Below are positions 8,456-15,046 of a DNA stretch of 15,046 nt, one piece after another. The notes beneath the pieces were generated by a model, which was not told the origin of the DNA, searched no databases, and saw only the letters and a program-made list of their open reading frames with translations. This stretch comes from UBA5972 sp964637875 (lineage in GTDB: Bacteria; Pseudomonadota; Alphaproteobacteria; Rhodobacterales; Rhodobacteraceae). Position 1 is the first letter of the stretch. The number at the start of each line of letters is the position of its first letter. Location: NCBI GenBank assembly GCA_964637875.1, contig CAZWXK010000054.1, positions 1 through 15,046 on the forward strand. The letters run 5' to 3'. Position numbers and translations under genes: made by a program.

Positions 8456-10075
8456 ATGCCGCAAAGAAAGATTTTCACCGCCGAGCGGATCTGGGAGGGG
8501 CTCAGGCGCGATTTCCGCTGGAACCTGCCCGAACGTTTCAATATCGGCGTCGCCTGCTGCGACGACTGGGCGCGGGCAGATCCGGGCCGGGTGGCGGTGA
8601 TCCATGTCGGCGCCGATGGCCGGGCCGAGGAATTCACCTATCAACGCCTGCGCCGGGCCTCGAACGCGCTGGCCAATGCCCTTGTCGCCCGCGGCCTGAA
8701 ACGCGGCGACCGGGTGGCGGTGCTGCTGGCACAATCGCCCGAGGTGCTGATCACCCATTTCGCCGCCCACAAGGCGGGCATGATCTCGATTCCGCTGTTC
8801 ACCCTGTTCGGAGAGGAGGCCCTTGAATATCGGCTCCGCGATTCGGGCGCGCGCGCGGTCGTGACCGATCGCGAGAACCTGCCCAAGATCGCCGCCCTGC
8901 GAGACCGGCTGCCCGATCTGGCCGTCGTGCATGTGGTCGAGGGGGCGCAGCAGGGCGCCTTTGGCCTGTGGGAGGATATCGCCGCGGCCTCGGATGATTT
9001 CACCCCCGTCGCCACCCTGGCCGAGGACCCGGCCATCATCATCTATACCTCGGGCACCACCGGCCCGCCCAAGGGCGCGCTTCATGCGCACCGCTTTCTG
9101 CTGGGCCATGTCCCGGCGATCGAGCTGCAGCACGATTTTTTCCCCCGCCCCGGCGATCTGGGCTGGACCCCGGCCGACTGGGCCTGGGTCGGGGGGCTGA
9201 TGAATATCGCCATGGGCTATCTCTATCAGGGGGTGCCGGTGGTCTCGCACCGGATGGGCCGGTTCGACGCCGAGGGCGCCTTTGCCATGATCGCGCGGCT
9301 GAACATCCGCAACCTGTTCCTGCCGCCGACCGCGCTCAAACTCATGCGCCAGGCCCCTGCGCCTGCCGGGCTGAACATCCGCACCGTCATGTCGGGGGGC
9401 GAATCGCTGGGCGCCGACATGCTGGATTGGGGGCGCGGCGCGCTGGGGGTGACGATCAACGAAACCTATGGGCAGACCGAATGCAACCTCTGCCTGACAT
9501 CGAGCGCCAGCATCGGCGTGCAGAAACCCGGCGCCATCGGCAAGCCGGTGCCCGGTTTCGATGTCGCCATCATCGACAGCGCGGGAAACGAACTGCCGCG
9601 CGGCGCGCTGGGCGAAATCGCCGTGCGGCACACCACGCCGGTGATGTTTCTGGAATACTGGAAACAGCCCGAAAAGACGGCCGAAAAATTCGTCGGCGAC
9701 TGGATGCGCACCGGCGATCTGGGCGTCATGGACGAACAGGATTACGTCACCTTCCAGTCGCGCGACGATGACGTGATCACATCATCAGGCTATCGTATCG
9801 GCCCGACCGAGATCGAGAACTGTCTGACCGGCCACCCCGATGTGGCCATGGCCGCGGTCGTCGGCATCCCGGATCCGGTGCGCACCGAAATCGTCAAGGC
9901 ATTCGTCGTGCTGCGTCCAGGAGCGGCCCGCGACGGTATCGAGGATGCGCTCAAGACCCGCGTGCGCGAACGCCTGTCGCCGCATCTGGCCCCGCGCCGG
10001 GTCGAGGTGATCGACGCCATGCCCATGACCGCAACCGGCAAGATCATGCGCCGCGAATTGCGCGCCCGGGGCTGA
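8456..10075 (+). CDS. AMP-forming acyl-CoA synthetase (acetyl/medium-chain type)
   Basis: A 539-residue member of the ANL superfamily that activates a carboxylic acid as acyl-AMP and then forms acyl-CoA. Seen: P-loop motif YTSGTTGPPKG at residues 197-207, A5 motif NETYGQTE at 335-342, A7 motif RTGDLG from 418, the hinge-region YRIGPTEIE, and the A10 motif TATGKIMRREL with catalytic Lys529, a known site of regulatory acetylation in this family. The TPADWAWVGGL segment and the overall layout resemble acetyl/medium-chain acyl-CoA synthetases rather than long-chain FadD; the acid substrate cannot be read from sequence. The ATG at 8456 was chosen because AGGGAG lies 7 nt upstream; an in-frame ATG at 8420 lacks such a site. 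It starts 58 nt after the lipoprotein gene on the same strand. Confidence 0.9.
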   Translation: MPQRKIFTAERIWEGLRRDFRWNLPERFNIGVACCDDWARADPGRVAVIHVGADGRAEEFTYQRLRRASNALANALVARGLKRGDRVAVLLAQSPEVLITHFAAHKAGMISIPLFTLFGEEALEYRLRDSGARAVVTDRENLPKIAALRDRLPDLAVVHVVEGAQQGAFGLWEDIAAASDDFTPVATLAEDPAIIIYTSGTTGPPKGALHAHRFLLGHVPAIELQHDFFPRPGDLGWTPADWAWVGGLMNIAMGYLYQGVPVVSHRMGRFDAEGAFAMIARLNIRNLFLPPTALKLMRQAPAPAGLNIRTVMSGGESLGADMLDWGRGALGVTINETYGQTECNLCLTSSASIGVQKPGAIGKPVPGFDVAIIDSAGNELPRGALGEIAVRHTTPVMFLEYWKQPEKTAEKFVGDWMRTGDLGVMDEQDYVTFQSRDDDVITSSGYRIGPTEIENCLTGHPDVAMAAVVGIPDPVRTEIVKAFVVLRPGAARDGIEDALKTRVRERLSPHLAPRRVEVIDAMPMTATGKIMRRELRARG

Positions 10076-10142
10076 GGGCGGCGGGCTGAGGGCGGGACAC
10101 AACCTCCCGGCCCCCGCCCAACCCCATCCGGGCCACGGTGTC

Positions 10143-10184
10143 CCCCTCCGGCGATCCCCCCCCCCGGTGATCCCCTCCGGTGAT
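10143..10184. repeat. Three imperfect 13-16-bp tandem repeats (CCCCTCCGGTGAT)
   Basis: Units at 10143-10155, 10156-10171 and 10172-10184 end in CCGGYGAT; the middle unit has a run of ten C. The array is in the intergenic region just ahead of a candidate promoter for the RAM-domain gene. Confidence 0.8.
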
Positions 10185-10188
10185 CCCC

Positions 10189-10218
10189 TTGTCGAAGGGG
10201 GGCGTGCATTGCTATGCT
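10189..10218 (+). promoter_or_regulatory. Candidate promoter of the RAM-domain gene
   Basis: TTGTCG (10189-10194), an 18-nt spacer and TATGCT (10213-10218) resemble a sigma-70-type promoter, about 33 nt ahead of the start codon at 10251. It is a pattern match only. Confidence 0.45.
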
Positions 10219-10250
10219 GTCGGCTGACCCCAAACGGAAGGCCGAATGAA

Positions 10251-10487
10251 ATGAAATGCGTTTTCGTCCAGATCAGATGCATGCCGGGCAAGACCTATCA
10301 GGTCGCCGACGAGATCTACAACCGCGAGATCGCGTCCGAGCTGTACTCGACCAGCGGCGAATACGACCTGCTGGCCAAGCTCTATATCCCCGAGGGTCAG
10401 GATATCGGAAAATACATCAACGACCGGGTTCTGGATATCCCCGGAATCAGCCGCTCGCTTACGACAATGACGTTTCAGGCCTTTTAG
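10251..10487 (+). CDS. Stand-alone Lrp/AsnC ligand-binding (RAM) domain protein
   Basis: A 78-residue protein consisting only of the alpha-beta RAM domain found at the C-terminus of Lrp/AsnC regulators; the helix-turn-helix half is absent. Seen: the beta-strand start KCVFVQIRCMPGKTY, the SGEYDLLAKLYIPE centre (the family's effector/oligomer loop contains the Gly-x-Asp/Tyr-Asp pattern) and the IPGISRSLTTMTF final strand. Such proteins form oligomers and bind amino acids; they may act as sensors or modulate full-length Lrp proteins. The ATG at 10251 fits the conserved start; GGAAGG lies about 10 nt upstream. It is monocistronic as far as can be seen. The length is complete, so this is not a truncated Lrp. 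Confidence 0.88.
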   Translation: MKCVFVQIRCMPGKTYQVADEIYNREIASELYSTSGEYDLLAKLYIPEGQDIGKYINDRVLDIPGISRSLTTMTFQAF

Positions 10488-10539
10488 GCCCGGTCCCGCC
10501 TGGCGCCCGCCCGCCCGGGGTTGCGCATTGAACCCGCCC

Positions 10540-10639
10540 NNNNNNNNNNNNNNNNNNNNNNNNNNNNNNNNNNNNNNNNNNNNNNNNNNNNNNNNNNNNN
10601 NNNNNNNNNNNNNNNNNNNNNNNNNNNNNNNNNNNNNNN
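10540..10639. other. Assembly gap of 100 N beside a 12-bp tandem repeat
   Basis: The length is a placeholder. The flanks do not overlap each other. The right edge (10640-10663) consists of two copies of a 12-bp unit, CCTGGTTCTGGC, which codes for GQNQ on the minus strand, so the missing part probably includes more copies plus the rest of the minus-strand gene. Confidence 0.9.
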
Positions 10640-10724
10640 CCTGGTTCTGGCCCTGGTTCTGGCCCGTCTGGGCCAGCGCGGGGCTGGCCAGCAGGAAGAT
10701 CGCAACAAGGATACGCAGCATCAT
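10640..10724 (-). CDS. 5' end of a secreted protein with GQNQ repeats, cut by the gap
   Basis: Only the first 28 residues are visible: a clean signal peptide (MLRILVAIFLLASPALA, cleavage probably after ALA) followed by QTGQNQGQNQ, where the frame enters the N block. The start overlaps the stop of the TSUP permease gene by 4 nt (ATGA), so the two are co-translated and probably act together. In alphaproteobacteria a TauE/SafE gene is often followed by a gene for an exported/membrane-anchored protein of the Alph_Pro_TM (TIGR02186) family; that would be my guess for the missing part, but nothing of that domain is visible. What follows the gap on the minus strand is antisense to the RAM-domain gene, so the rest of the gene must lie inside the gap. 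Confidence 0.65.
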
Positions 10725-11638
10725 TCGCCTCCGGCGCCAAGAGTGTAGAGTTCGGCAGGTTCGAACAAGAGGTCGGCCGCCAGCTTGCCACAGACCCCGA
10801 GAACCAGCATGGCCAGCAGGATCCGCAGCGATTCCGCCTTCATCTTGAGCCCGATGCGGGTGCCGATCTGGGCCCCGACGACGCCGCCCAGCAGCAACAG
10901 CACCGCAAGGGCCATGTCAACCGTATAGTTGGTCGTCGCGTGCATGAGTGTGGTAAAGGCGGTGACAAAGATGATCTGGAACAGCGAGGTCCCGATCACC
11001 ACCTTGGTCGGCATGCCCAGCAGATAGATCATCGCGGGAACCATGATGAATCCGCCCCCGACCCCCATGATGGCGGCCAGTATCCCCACCAGCGCCCCGA
11101 CCAGCAGCGGCGGAATCACGCTGATATACAGGTGTGAGGTGCGGAATTTCATCTTGAAGGGCAGGCCGTGAATCCATGTATGGCCCCGGCGCGCGGCCGG
11201 TGCGCCGCCCCTCTTGCGCGCATGCCGCAGTGCGTTCAGCCCCTCGACGAACATCAGGCTGCCGATGATGCCCAGAAAGACCACATAGGTCAGCTTGACC
11301 AGAAGGTCGACCTGGCCGATCTCGCGCAGTTCCCGAAAGATCACGATCCCGACGGCCGCCCCGGCAAGGCCGCCGCTCAGCAGCACCAGCCCCATCCTGA
11401 GGTCAACCGTCTGCCGCCTCAGATGCGCCAGAACCCCGGAAAAGGACGAGGCCACGATCTGGTTGGCCTCGGTCGCGACGGCAACCGCCGGCGGAATCCC
11501 GATGAAGAAGAGCAGCGGCGTCATCAGGAACCCCCCGCCCACGCCGAACATGCCCGACAGGATGCCCACAAGCCCCCCGAGACCGAGCAGCAGAAAGGCA
11601 TCGACCGAGATTTCCGCGATGGGAAGATAGATCTGCAT
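10721..11638 (-). CDS. TauE/SafE (TSUP) family permease, copy 1
   Basis: A 305-residue inner-membrane protein of the TSUP family, whose members move sulfite, thiosulfate, sulfoacetate and related organosulfur anions. Seen: about eight hydrophobic segments and the two internal-repeat signatures of the family, GILSGMFGVGGGFLMTP at residues 25-41 and GILAAIMGVGGGFIMVP near residue 190, with a charged cytoplasmic loop of about 30 residues (RHARKRGG..) between the halves. It is clearly paralogous to the gene 144 nt upstream (same length, same start MQ-YLPIAE, colinear motifs). Its stop overlaps the start of a secreted protein gene. The substrate cannot be told from the sequence. Confidence 0.9.
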   Translation of the reverse strand: MQIYLPIAEISVDAFLLLGLGGLVGILSGMFGVGGGFLMTPLLFFIGIPPAVAVATEANQIVASSFSGVLAHLRRQTVDLRMGLVLLSGGLAGAAVGIVIFRELREIGQVDLLVKLTYVVFLGIIGSLMFVEGLNALRHARKRGGAPAARRGHTWIHGLPFKMKFRTSHLYISVIPPLLVGALVGILAAIMGVGGGFIMVPAMIYLLGMPTKVVIGTSLFQIIFVTAFTTLMHATTNYTVDMALAVLLLLGGVVGAQIGTRIGLKMKAESLRILLAMLVLGVCGKLAADLLFEPAELYTLGAGGE

Positions 11639-11675
11639 GGCATCACCCGTTCGTATTGGTCCGTTTGCATTACAA

Positions 11676-11693
11676 GTTCTGCATATATTGAAT
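11676..11693 (-). promoter_or_regulatory. AT-rich inverted element upstream of TSUP copy 1
   Basis: GTTC-N10-GAAT with the AT-rich core CATATATT lies 38 nt before the start codon, in the most AT-rich stretch of the 144-nt gap between the two TSUP genes. It shares TATATT(C)GAAT with the palindrome upstream of TSUP copy 2. This makes it a candidate binding site for the same regulator; evidence is weak. Confidence 0.3.
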
Positions 11694-11782
11694 CAAAGCG
11701 AGAACCTGCGACAAATCGGAGCGAACCCCCTCTTTTGCGTGCTTGTGTGACCGTTTGAACGGAAATTCGGCCCAAATGCCCC

Positions 11783-12691
11783 TCAAAAGGCGATCGAAAA
11801 CAGCTCGGCCGGCATCAGGACCAGCCCGAATGCCAGCTTGATCGCGATTCCCAGAACCATTGCCGCCAGCAGGATCCTCAGCGTGTCGGCCTTGATCTTT
11901 TCGCCGATGCGGGTGCCGATCTGGGCACCGATCACGCCGCCGATCAACAGGATGAAGGCCAGAACCAGATCGACGGTCTGGTTCTCGACCGCCTGCAGAA
12001 CGGTCGTGAATGCCGACATGAAGGTGATCTGGAACAACGAGGTTCCCACCACCACCTTGGTCGGCATGCCCAGGATATAGATCATTGCCGGCAGCATCAG
12101 AAAGCCGCCGCCGACCCCCATGATCGCCGACAGGATGCCCACCATGATCCCGATGCCAAAGGGCGGGATGGCGCTGATATACAGTTTCGAGGTGCGGAAC
12201 CGCATCTTGATGGGCCAGCCATGCACCCAGGAATGATGCTTGCGTCTGGCCGGCTTGTAGTTCTTGTCGTTGCGCCGCTTGAGGGCGACCAGCGCCTCGG
12301 CCAGCATCAGCGCGCCGATGATTCCCAGCAGCAGCACATAGGCCAGCTTGATGATCAGGTCGATCTGCCCCAGCGCCGTCAGCAGGTGGAACAGGCGCAC
12401 CCCGATGGCCGAGCCCACCAGACCGCCCCCCAGCAGCACCAGCCCCATCCGGAAATCGACCGTCTTGCGCCGCAGATGGGCCAGCATGCCCGAGAATGAC
12501 GAGGCCACGATCAGGTTTCCCTGCGTGCCCACGGCAACACCCGGCGGGATGCCGATCATGAACAGCAGCGGCGTAAGGATGAAACCGCCACCCACGCCGA
12601 ACATGCCTGAAAGGATGCCGACGGTGGTGCCGAGACCGAGTAACAGAAAGATGCTTACCGAAACTTCGGCAATGGGCAGATAGCTTTGCAT
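11783..12691 (-). CDS. TauE/SafE (TSUP) family permease, copy 2
   Basis: A 302-residue inner-membrane protein of the same family as its downstream neighbour. The N-terminal signature GILSGMFGVGGGFILTP and the C-terminal GILSAIMGVGGGFLMLP are both intact, and the middle loop is Lys/Arg-rich (KRRNDKNYKPARRKHH). Divergence from copy 1 is spread over the whole length, strongest in the central loop and at the C-terminus, so this is an old duplication and both copies look functional. The ATG at 12691 has AAGGAT about 8 nt upstream. Transcription probably starts from the promoter at 12895-12923, leaving a leader of nearly 200 nt, and may continue into copy 1. Confidence 0.9.
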   Translation of the reverse strand: MQSYLPIAEVSVSIFLLLGLGTTVGILSGMFGVGGGFILTPLLFMIGIPPGVAVGTQGNLIVASSFSGMLAHLRRKTVDFRMGLVLLGGGLVGSAIGVRLFHLLTALGQIDLIIKLAYVLLLGIIGALMLAEALVALKRRNDKNYKPARRKHHSWVHGWPIKMRFRTSKLYISAIPPFGIGIMVGILSAIMGVGGGFLMLPAMIYILGMPTKVVVGTSLFQITFMSAFTTVLQAVENQTVDLVLAFILLIGGVIGAQIGTRIGEKIKADTLRILLAAMVLGIAIKLAFGLVLMPAELFSIAF

Positions 12692-12894
12692 GGGGCTGAT
12701 CCTTGAAGGAGGCCAGTGGGAACGGGTTCTGACGACAGGGCCCGCGCATTGTCAGCCGCGAAATCCCCCCACGCGGCCCCCACTCGGCGGGGACTCCCGG
12801 TCGAATGGGCGCTGTCGAATGGGCGCTCGGGGGCCCGAAAATGCGATCGTCACCGATGAGGGGTGGCTGACCATGCGAGGCGATGTCGGGTGAT
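12692..12894 (-). other. Long untranslated leader upstream of TSUP copy 2
   Basis: About 200 nt between the predicted transcription start and the TSUP start codon. It holds a perfect 14-bp tandem duplication (12800-12827) and GC-rich inverted segments, but no riboswitch class or small gene that I recognise. Confidence 0.4.
12800..12827. repeat. Perfect 14-bp tandem duplication
   Basis: GTCGAATGGGCGCT occurs twice, head to tail, at 12800-12813 and 12814-12827, inside the predicted leader of TSUP copy 2. There are no mismatches, so it is recent or maintained. Confidence 0.9.
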
Positions 12895-12923
12895 GCTATA
12901 TTATATTCGAATGTATTTGTAAA
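12895..12923 (-). promoter_or_regulatory. Promoter with palindromic operator in its spacer (TSUP copy 2)
   Basis: On the minus strand TTTACA (12918-12923), a 17-nt spacer and TATAGC (12895-12900) form a reasonable sigma-70-type promoter in a sharply AT-rich island. The perfect palindrome ATTCGAAT (12905-12912) sits in the spacer, with outer bases extending the symmetry (ATA and TAT on either side after one mismatch). A repressor dimer bound there would block RNA polymerase. ArsR-family sulfur sensors bind AT-rich palindromes of this general kind and often control TSUP genes, but the regulator here is not identified. Confidence 0.5.
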
Positions 12924-12940
12924 AGGGGCGTTGTCTGCGA

Positions 12941-12980
12941 CAAAAAAGAGGCCCGGAACATCGGGTGTCCGGACCTTTTG
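12941..12980 (-). terminator. Intrinsic terminator on the minus strand
   Basis: Read on the minus strand, AGGTCCGGA and TCCGGGCCT (12968-12976 and 12949-12957) form a 9-bp stem with one G-U pair and a 10-nt loop, followed by C and six T (12942-12947). It would stop transcription coming from the ABC permease operon just before the TSUP promoter. On the plus strand the same stem has a mismatch, so minus is preferred. Confidence 0.75.
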
Positions 12981-12982
12981 CC

Positions 12983-13082
12983 NNNNNNNNNNNNNNNNNN
13001 NNNNNNNNNNNNNNNNNNNNNNNNNNNNNNNNNNNNNNNNNNNNNNNNNNNNNNNNNNNNNNNNNNNNNNNNNNNNNNNNNN
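12983..13082. other. Assembly gap of 100 N next to a degenerate tandem repeat
   Basis: The gap has placeholder length. The bases just before it end CCTTTTGCC and those just after begin TTGCCAGGGGCC, both matching the unit of the repeat array that follows, so the missing sequence is probably more of the same array. Confidence 0.85.
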
Positions 13083-13148
13083 TTGCCAGGGGCCTCTTGC
13101 CGGGGGCCTTTTGCGGGGGGCCATTCTCCCGGGGCCTTTTGCCGGGGT
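13083..13148. repeat. Degenerate 14-bp tandem array (TTTTGCCGGGGGCC)
   Basis: About four and a half units with the consensus TTTTGCCGGGGGCC lie between the gap and the 3' end of the ABC permease gene. The units differ by one to four bases. The array is noncoding as far as I can see. Confidence 0.8.
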
Positions 13149-13159
13149 ATCTGTTCGGC

Positions 13160-14140
13160 CTATCTTTCCTTTACATAGGGCTCGCCCCCTGCCCTGGGCG
13201 GGACCGCCTTGCCGACAAAGCCCGCAAGGATCACCACCGTCAGGATATAGGGCAGCGCCTGGGTGAACTGCACCGGAATGTCGATGATTCCCAGCAGGTT
13301 GATGTTGGGGTAAAGGTTGCTGATCGCTTCGAGCAGACCGAAAAGCAGCGTCGCCCCCAGGGCATAGAATGGCCGCCATTTGGCAAAGATCAGCGCCGCC
13401 AGCGCGATATAGCCGCGTCCCGCGGTCATCTCGCGCCCGAATCCGGCTGCCTGCGAGGTGGCCAGATAGGCCCCCGCCACGCCGCACAGCACCCCGGCGA
13501 TCAGCACCGCGCCATAGCGCATTCTCGTGACCGAGACGCCCGCGGTATCGACGGCAGCCGGGTTTTCCCCCACCGCCCGCAGGCGCAGCCCGAACCGGGT
13601 GCGATACAGGATCCACCAGGTCAGCGGCACCACGGCAAAGGCGATATAGACGATCGGCTTGTGTCCCGAGATGACCTGGGCATAGAACTGGCCGATTACC
13701 GGCACGTTCTGCACCGCATCCGCAAAGGGCAGGGTGATTTCGTGAAAGCGGGCATTGCCCGAAAGCGTTGGCGTGCGGCCGCCCTGCTTGAACCAGGCAT
13801 TGCCGACCACCACCGTCAGGCCCGAGGCCAGGAAATTCAGCGCCACCCCCGAGATCAGCTGATTGCCGCGGAATGTGATCGAGGTCAGCCCGTGGATGAC
13901 CGACAGCGCCATCGAGCCCCCGATTCCCGCCAGCACGCCCCACCAGGCATTGCCGGTCTGATAGGCCACCACCGCCGACAGGAAGGCGGCGATCAGCATC
14001 TTGCCCTCGAGCCCGATGTCGAAAATCCCCGCGCGTTCGGAAAACAGCCCCGCCAGGCAGGCCAGGATCAGGGTCACCGACAGGCGCACGGTCATGTCCA
14101 TGGTCAGAAGCAGCTGCATGAAGCTATCGGCGAAATCCAT
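13160..14140 (-). CDS. ABC importer permease, nucleoside/simple-sugar type (YufQ-like)
   Basis: A 326-residue inner-membrane permease subunit of the BPL_transp_2 family (the type found with BMP-family binding lipoproteins, importing nucleosides or simple sugars). Seen: about nine hydrophobic segments, the family signature FSERAGIFDIGLEGKML at residues 33-49 and the cytoplasmic coupling segment TRFGLRLRAVGENPAAVDTA that contacts the ATPase. The ATG at 14140 shares one base with the stop of the upstream permease (TGATG), the normal tight coupling of the two subunits. The same frame is open much further upstream, but only as a shadow of the other permease gene. An intrinsic terminator lies about 180 nt downstream, beyond the third gap. 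The substrate cannot be read from the permease. Confidence 0.92.
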   Translation of the reverse strand: MDFADSFMQLLLTMDMTVRLSVTLILACLAGLFSERAGIFDIGLEGKMLIAAFLSAVVAYQTGNAWWGVLAGIGGSMALSVIHGLTSITFRGNQLISGVALNFLASGLTVVVGNAWFKQGGRTPTLSGNARFHEITLPFADAVQNVPVIGQFYAQVISGHKPIVYIAFAVVPLTWWILYRTRFGLRLRAVGENPAAVDTAGVSVTRMRYGAVLIAGVLCGVAGAYLATSQAAGFGREMTAGRGYIALAALIFAKWRPFYALGATLLFGLLEAISNLYPNINLLGIIDIPVQFTQALPYILTVVILAGFVGKAVPPRAGGEPYVKER

Positions 14141-15046
14141 CAGCTTTTTCCCTTGCGCAGTTTGAGGAACAGTCGCTCGACCGGATCGCGCACCATGTTG
14201 TCCAGCGCCCCGGTGAACAGGATGATCAGGGCCTGGATGACCAGCACCATCTCGCGGCTGACCGTGGGCATGTCCCACATCAGTTCGAATCCGCCCTGGG
14301 TCAGCATCCCGAACAGCAGCGAGGCCAGCACGATGCCAAAGGGGTGCGAGCGCCCCATCAGCGCGACCGCAATGCCGACAAAGCCGGCGCCCTCGACGAA
14401 TTCCTTGATCAGGCGGCCCTGTTCGCCCATGACCACATTGATGGCCAGCAGCCCGGCGAGGGCGCCGGAAATCACCATCGCGATGATGGTGATGCGCACG
14501 GCATCGATCCCGGCATAGCGGGCGGCGGTCTCGCTCTGGCCGAAGGCGCGGATCTGATATCCCAGGCGGGTGCGCCACAGCACGAACCACACCAGCCAGG
14601 CCGCCCCCAGCGCCAGGAAGAAGCTGACATTCACGGGCGCCGATTTCGAAAAGGAAATGCCCAGCGGGGCCAGCATCTCGTGCATGGTGGGCAGATGGGT
14701 GCCCGCCGGAAAGGCCACCGTCTCGGCATTCTGGGTGTCGGGGTTCTTCATGATCCCGTTCAGCAGATAGCCCATCAGGGCCGCCCCGATGAAATTGAAC
14801 ATGATCGTGGTGATCACCACATGGCTGCCGCGTTTGGCCTGCAGATAGGCCGGAACAAAGGCCCAGGCCCCGCCAAAGGCGGCCGCGCCGATGATCGCGA
14901 ATGGCAGGGCCAGCCACCAGTACGGCCAGTCAAAGGCCAGCAGGACCAGCGCCGCGCCGACGCCGGCGATCGTCGCCTGGCCCTCGCCGCCGATGTTGAA
15001 CAGGCGGGCGTGAAAGGCAAAGGCCACCGCCAGCCCGGTGAACATG
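14140..15046 (-). CDS. ABC importer permease, YufP-like, 5' end outside the window
   Basis: The last 301 residues of the other permease subunit of the same importer. Seen: the family signature FNIGGEGQATIAG near the visible start, the coupling segment TRLGYQIRAFGQSETAARYAGI, GAGFVGIAVALMGRSHPFGI near the end, and a basic C-terminus (LRKGKS). A Met codon falls at the very edge of the window, but family members have roughly 50-60 residues before this point, so the gene almost certainly begins outside. By family habit the ATPase and the binding lipoprotein genes should lie further upstream. Confidence 0.9.
   Translation of the reverse strand, partial: MFTGLAVAFAFHARLFNIGGEGQATIAGVGAALVLLAFDWPYWWLALPFAIIGAAAFGGAWAFVPAYLQAKRGSHVVITTIMFNFIGAALMGYLLNGIMKNPDTQNAETVAFPAGTHLPTMHEMLAPLGISFSKSAPVNVSFFLALGAAWLVWFVLWRTRLGYQIRAFGQSETAARYAGIDAVRITIIAMVISGALAGLLAINVVMGEQGRLIKEFVEGAGFVGIAVALMGRSHPFGIVLASLLFGMLTQGGFELMWDMPTVSREMVLVIQALIILFTGALDNMVRDPVERLFLKLRKGKS

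Noticed and set aside
8207..9631. Long minus-strand frame across the acyl-CoA synthetase
   Set aside because: Antisense shadow in GC-rich DNA; the plus-strand enzyme has all ANL motifs.
10143..10184. CRISPR-like array
   Set aside because: The units are contiguous and short, with no spacers and no cas genes; it is a plain tandem repeat. The same holds for 5388-5429 and 13083-13148.
10212..10539. Continuation of the GQNQ secreted protein on the far side of the second gap
   Set aside because: That reading is antisense to the well-supported RAM-domain gene and shows no protein-like conservation; the real continuation should be in the gap.
11751..11762. Short palindrome CCGTT-TG-AACGG downstream of TSUP copy 2
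   Set aside because: Only five base pairs with a 2-nt centre and no T-run; too short to call a terminator or operator.
11676..12923. SqrR-type site of the form ATTC-N8-GAAT
   Set aside because: Neither TSUP leader has this exact spacing; only the looser palindromes described above are present.
13160..14917. One long open frame that would extend the second ABC permease by about 260 residues
   Set aside because: The extra part is out of frame with, and antisense-free shadow of, the YufP-like permease; the true start is the coupled ATG at 14140.

Overview
The window looks like chromosomal DNA from an alphaproteobacterium, most likely a member of the Rhodobacterales (Rhodobacter/Paracoccus type). 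The evidence is high GC throughout, strong G/C bias at third codon positions, the gene order hflK-hflC-DUF2065-degP, an adrenodoxin-type ferredoxin of the alphaproteobacterial kind, and a perfect alphaproteobacterial LexA box (GAAC-N7-GAAC). The genus cannot be fixed from the sequence. The assembly is a scaffold with three runs of exactly 100 N (7772-7871, 10540-10639, 12983-13082).

Layout. Positions 71-4125 (+) hold a membrane-quality-control cluster: hflK, hflC and a DUF2065 (YjeT-like) gene overlap one another, and a periplasmic DegP/Do-type protease follows 244 bases later and ends at a GC-rich terminator. Positions 4277-5268 (-) carry a lipoprotein with a peptidoglycan-binding domain, and upstream of it a 116-residue free-standing OB-fold protein that matches the C-terminal OB domain of error-prone polymerase DnaE2. 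This small gene has its own promoter, with a LexA operator on the -10 element and a predicted leaderless start. Divergent from it, 5448-6469 (+) encode a [2Fe-2S] ferredoxin translationally coupled to a secreted FG-GAP/VCBS-like protein. moaA (molybdopterin synthesis) lies at 6530-7546 (-).

Positions 7622-10075 (+) hold a conserved lipoprotein, split by an artificial gap whose edges repeat the same 55 bases, and an AMP-forming acyl-CoA synthetase. A stand-alone Lrp/AsnC ligand-binding (RAM) domain protein follows at 10251-10487 (+). On the minus strand, two tandem TauE/SafE (TSUP) permease paralogues (11783-12691 and 10721-11638) are followed, with an ATGA overlap, by a secreted protein cut off by the second gap. 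A promoter with a palindrome in its spacer lies upstream of the TSUP pair. The right end (13160-15046, -) holds two permease subunits of an ABC importer of the nucleoside/simple-sugar (YufP/YufQ-like) family; the operon continues beyond the window.

No RNA genes, insertion sequences, prophage or CRISPR are visible. The most interesting item is the SOS-controlled single-domain DnaE2-like OB protein. Next are the probable operator shared by the TSUP genes and the large number of short GC-rich tandem repeats, which lie at or next to all three assembly gaps.
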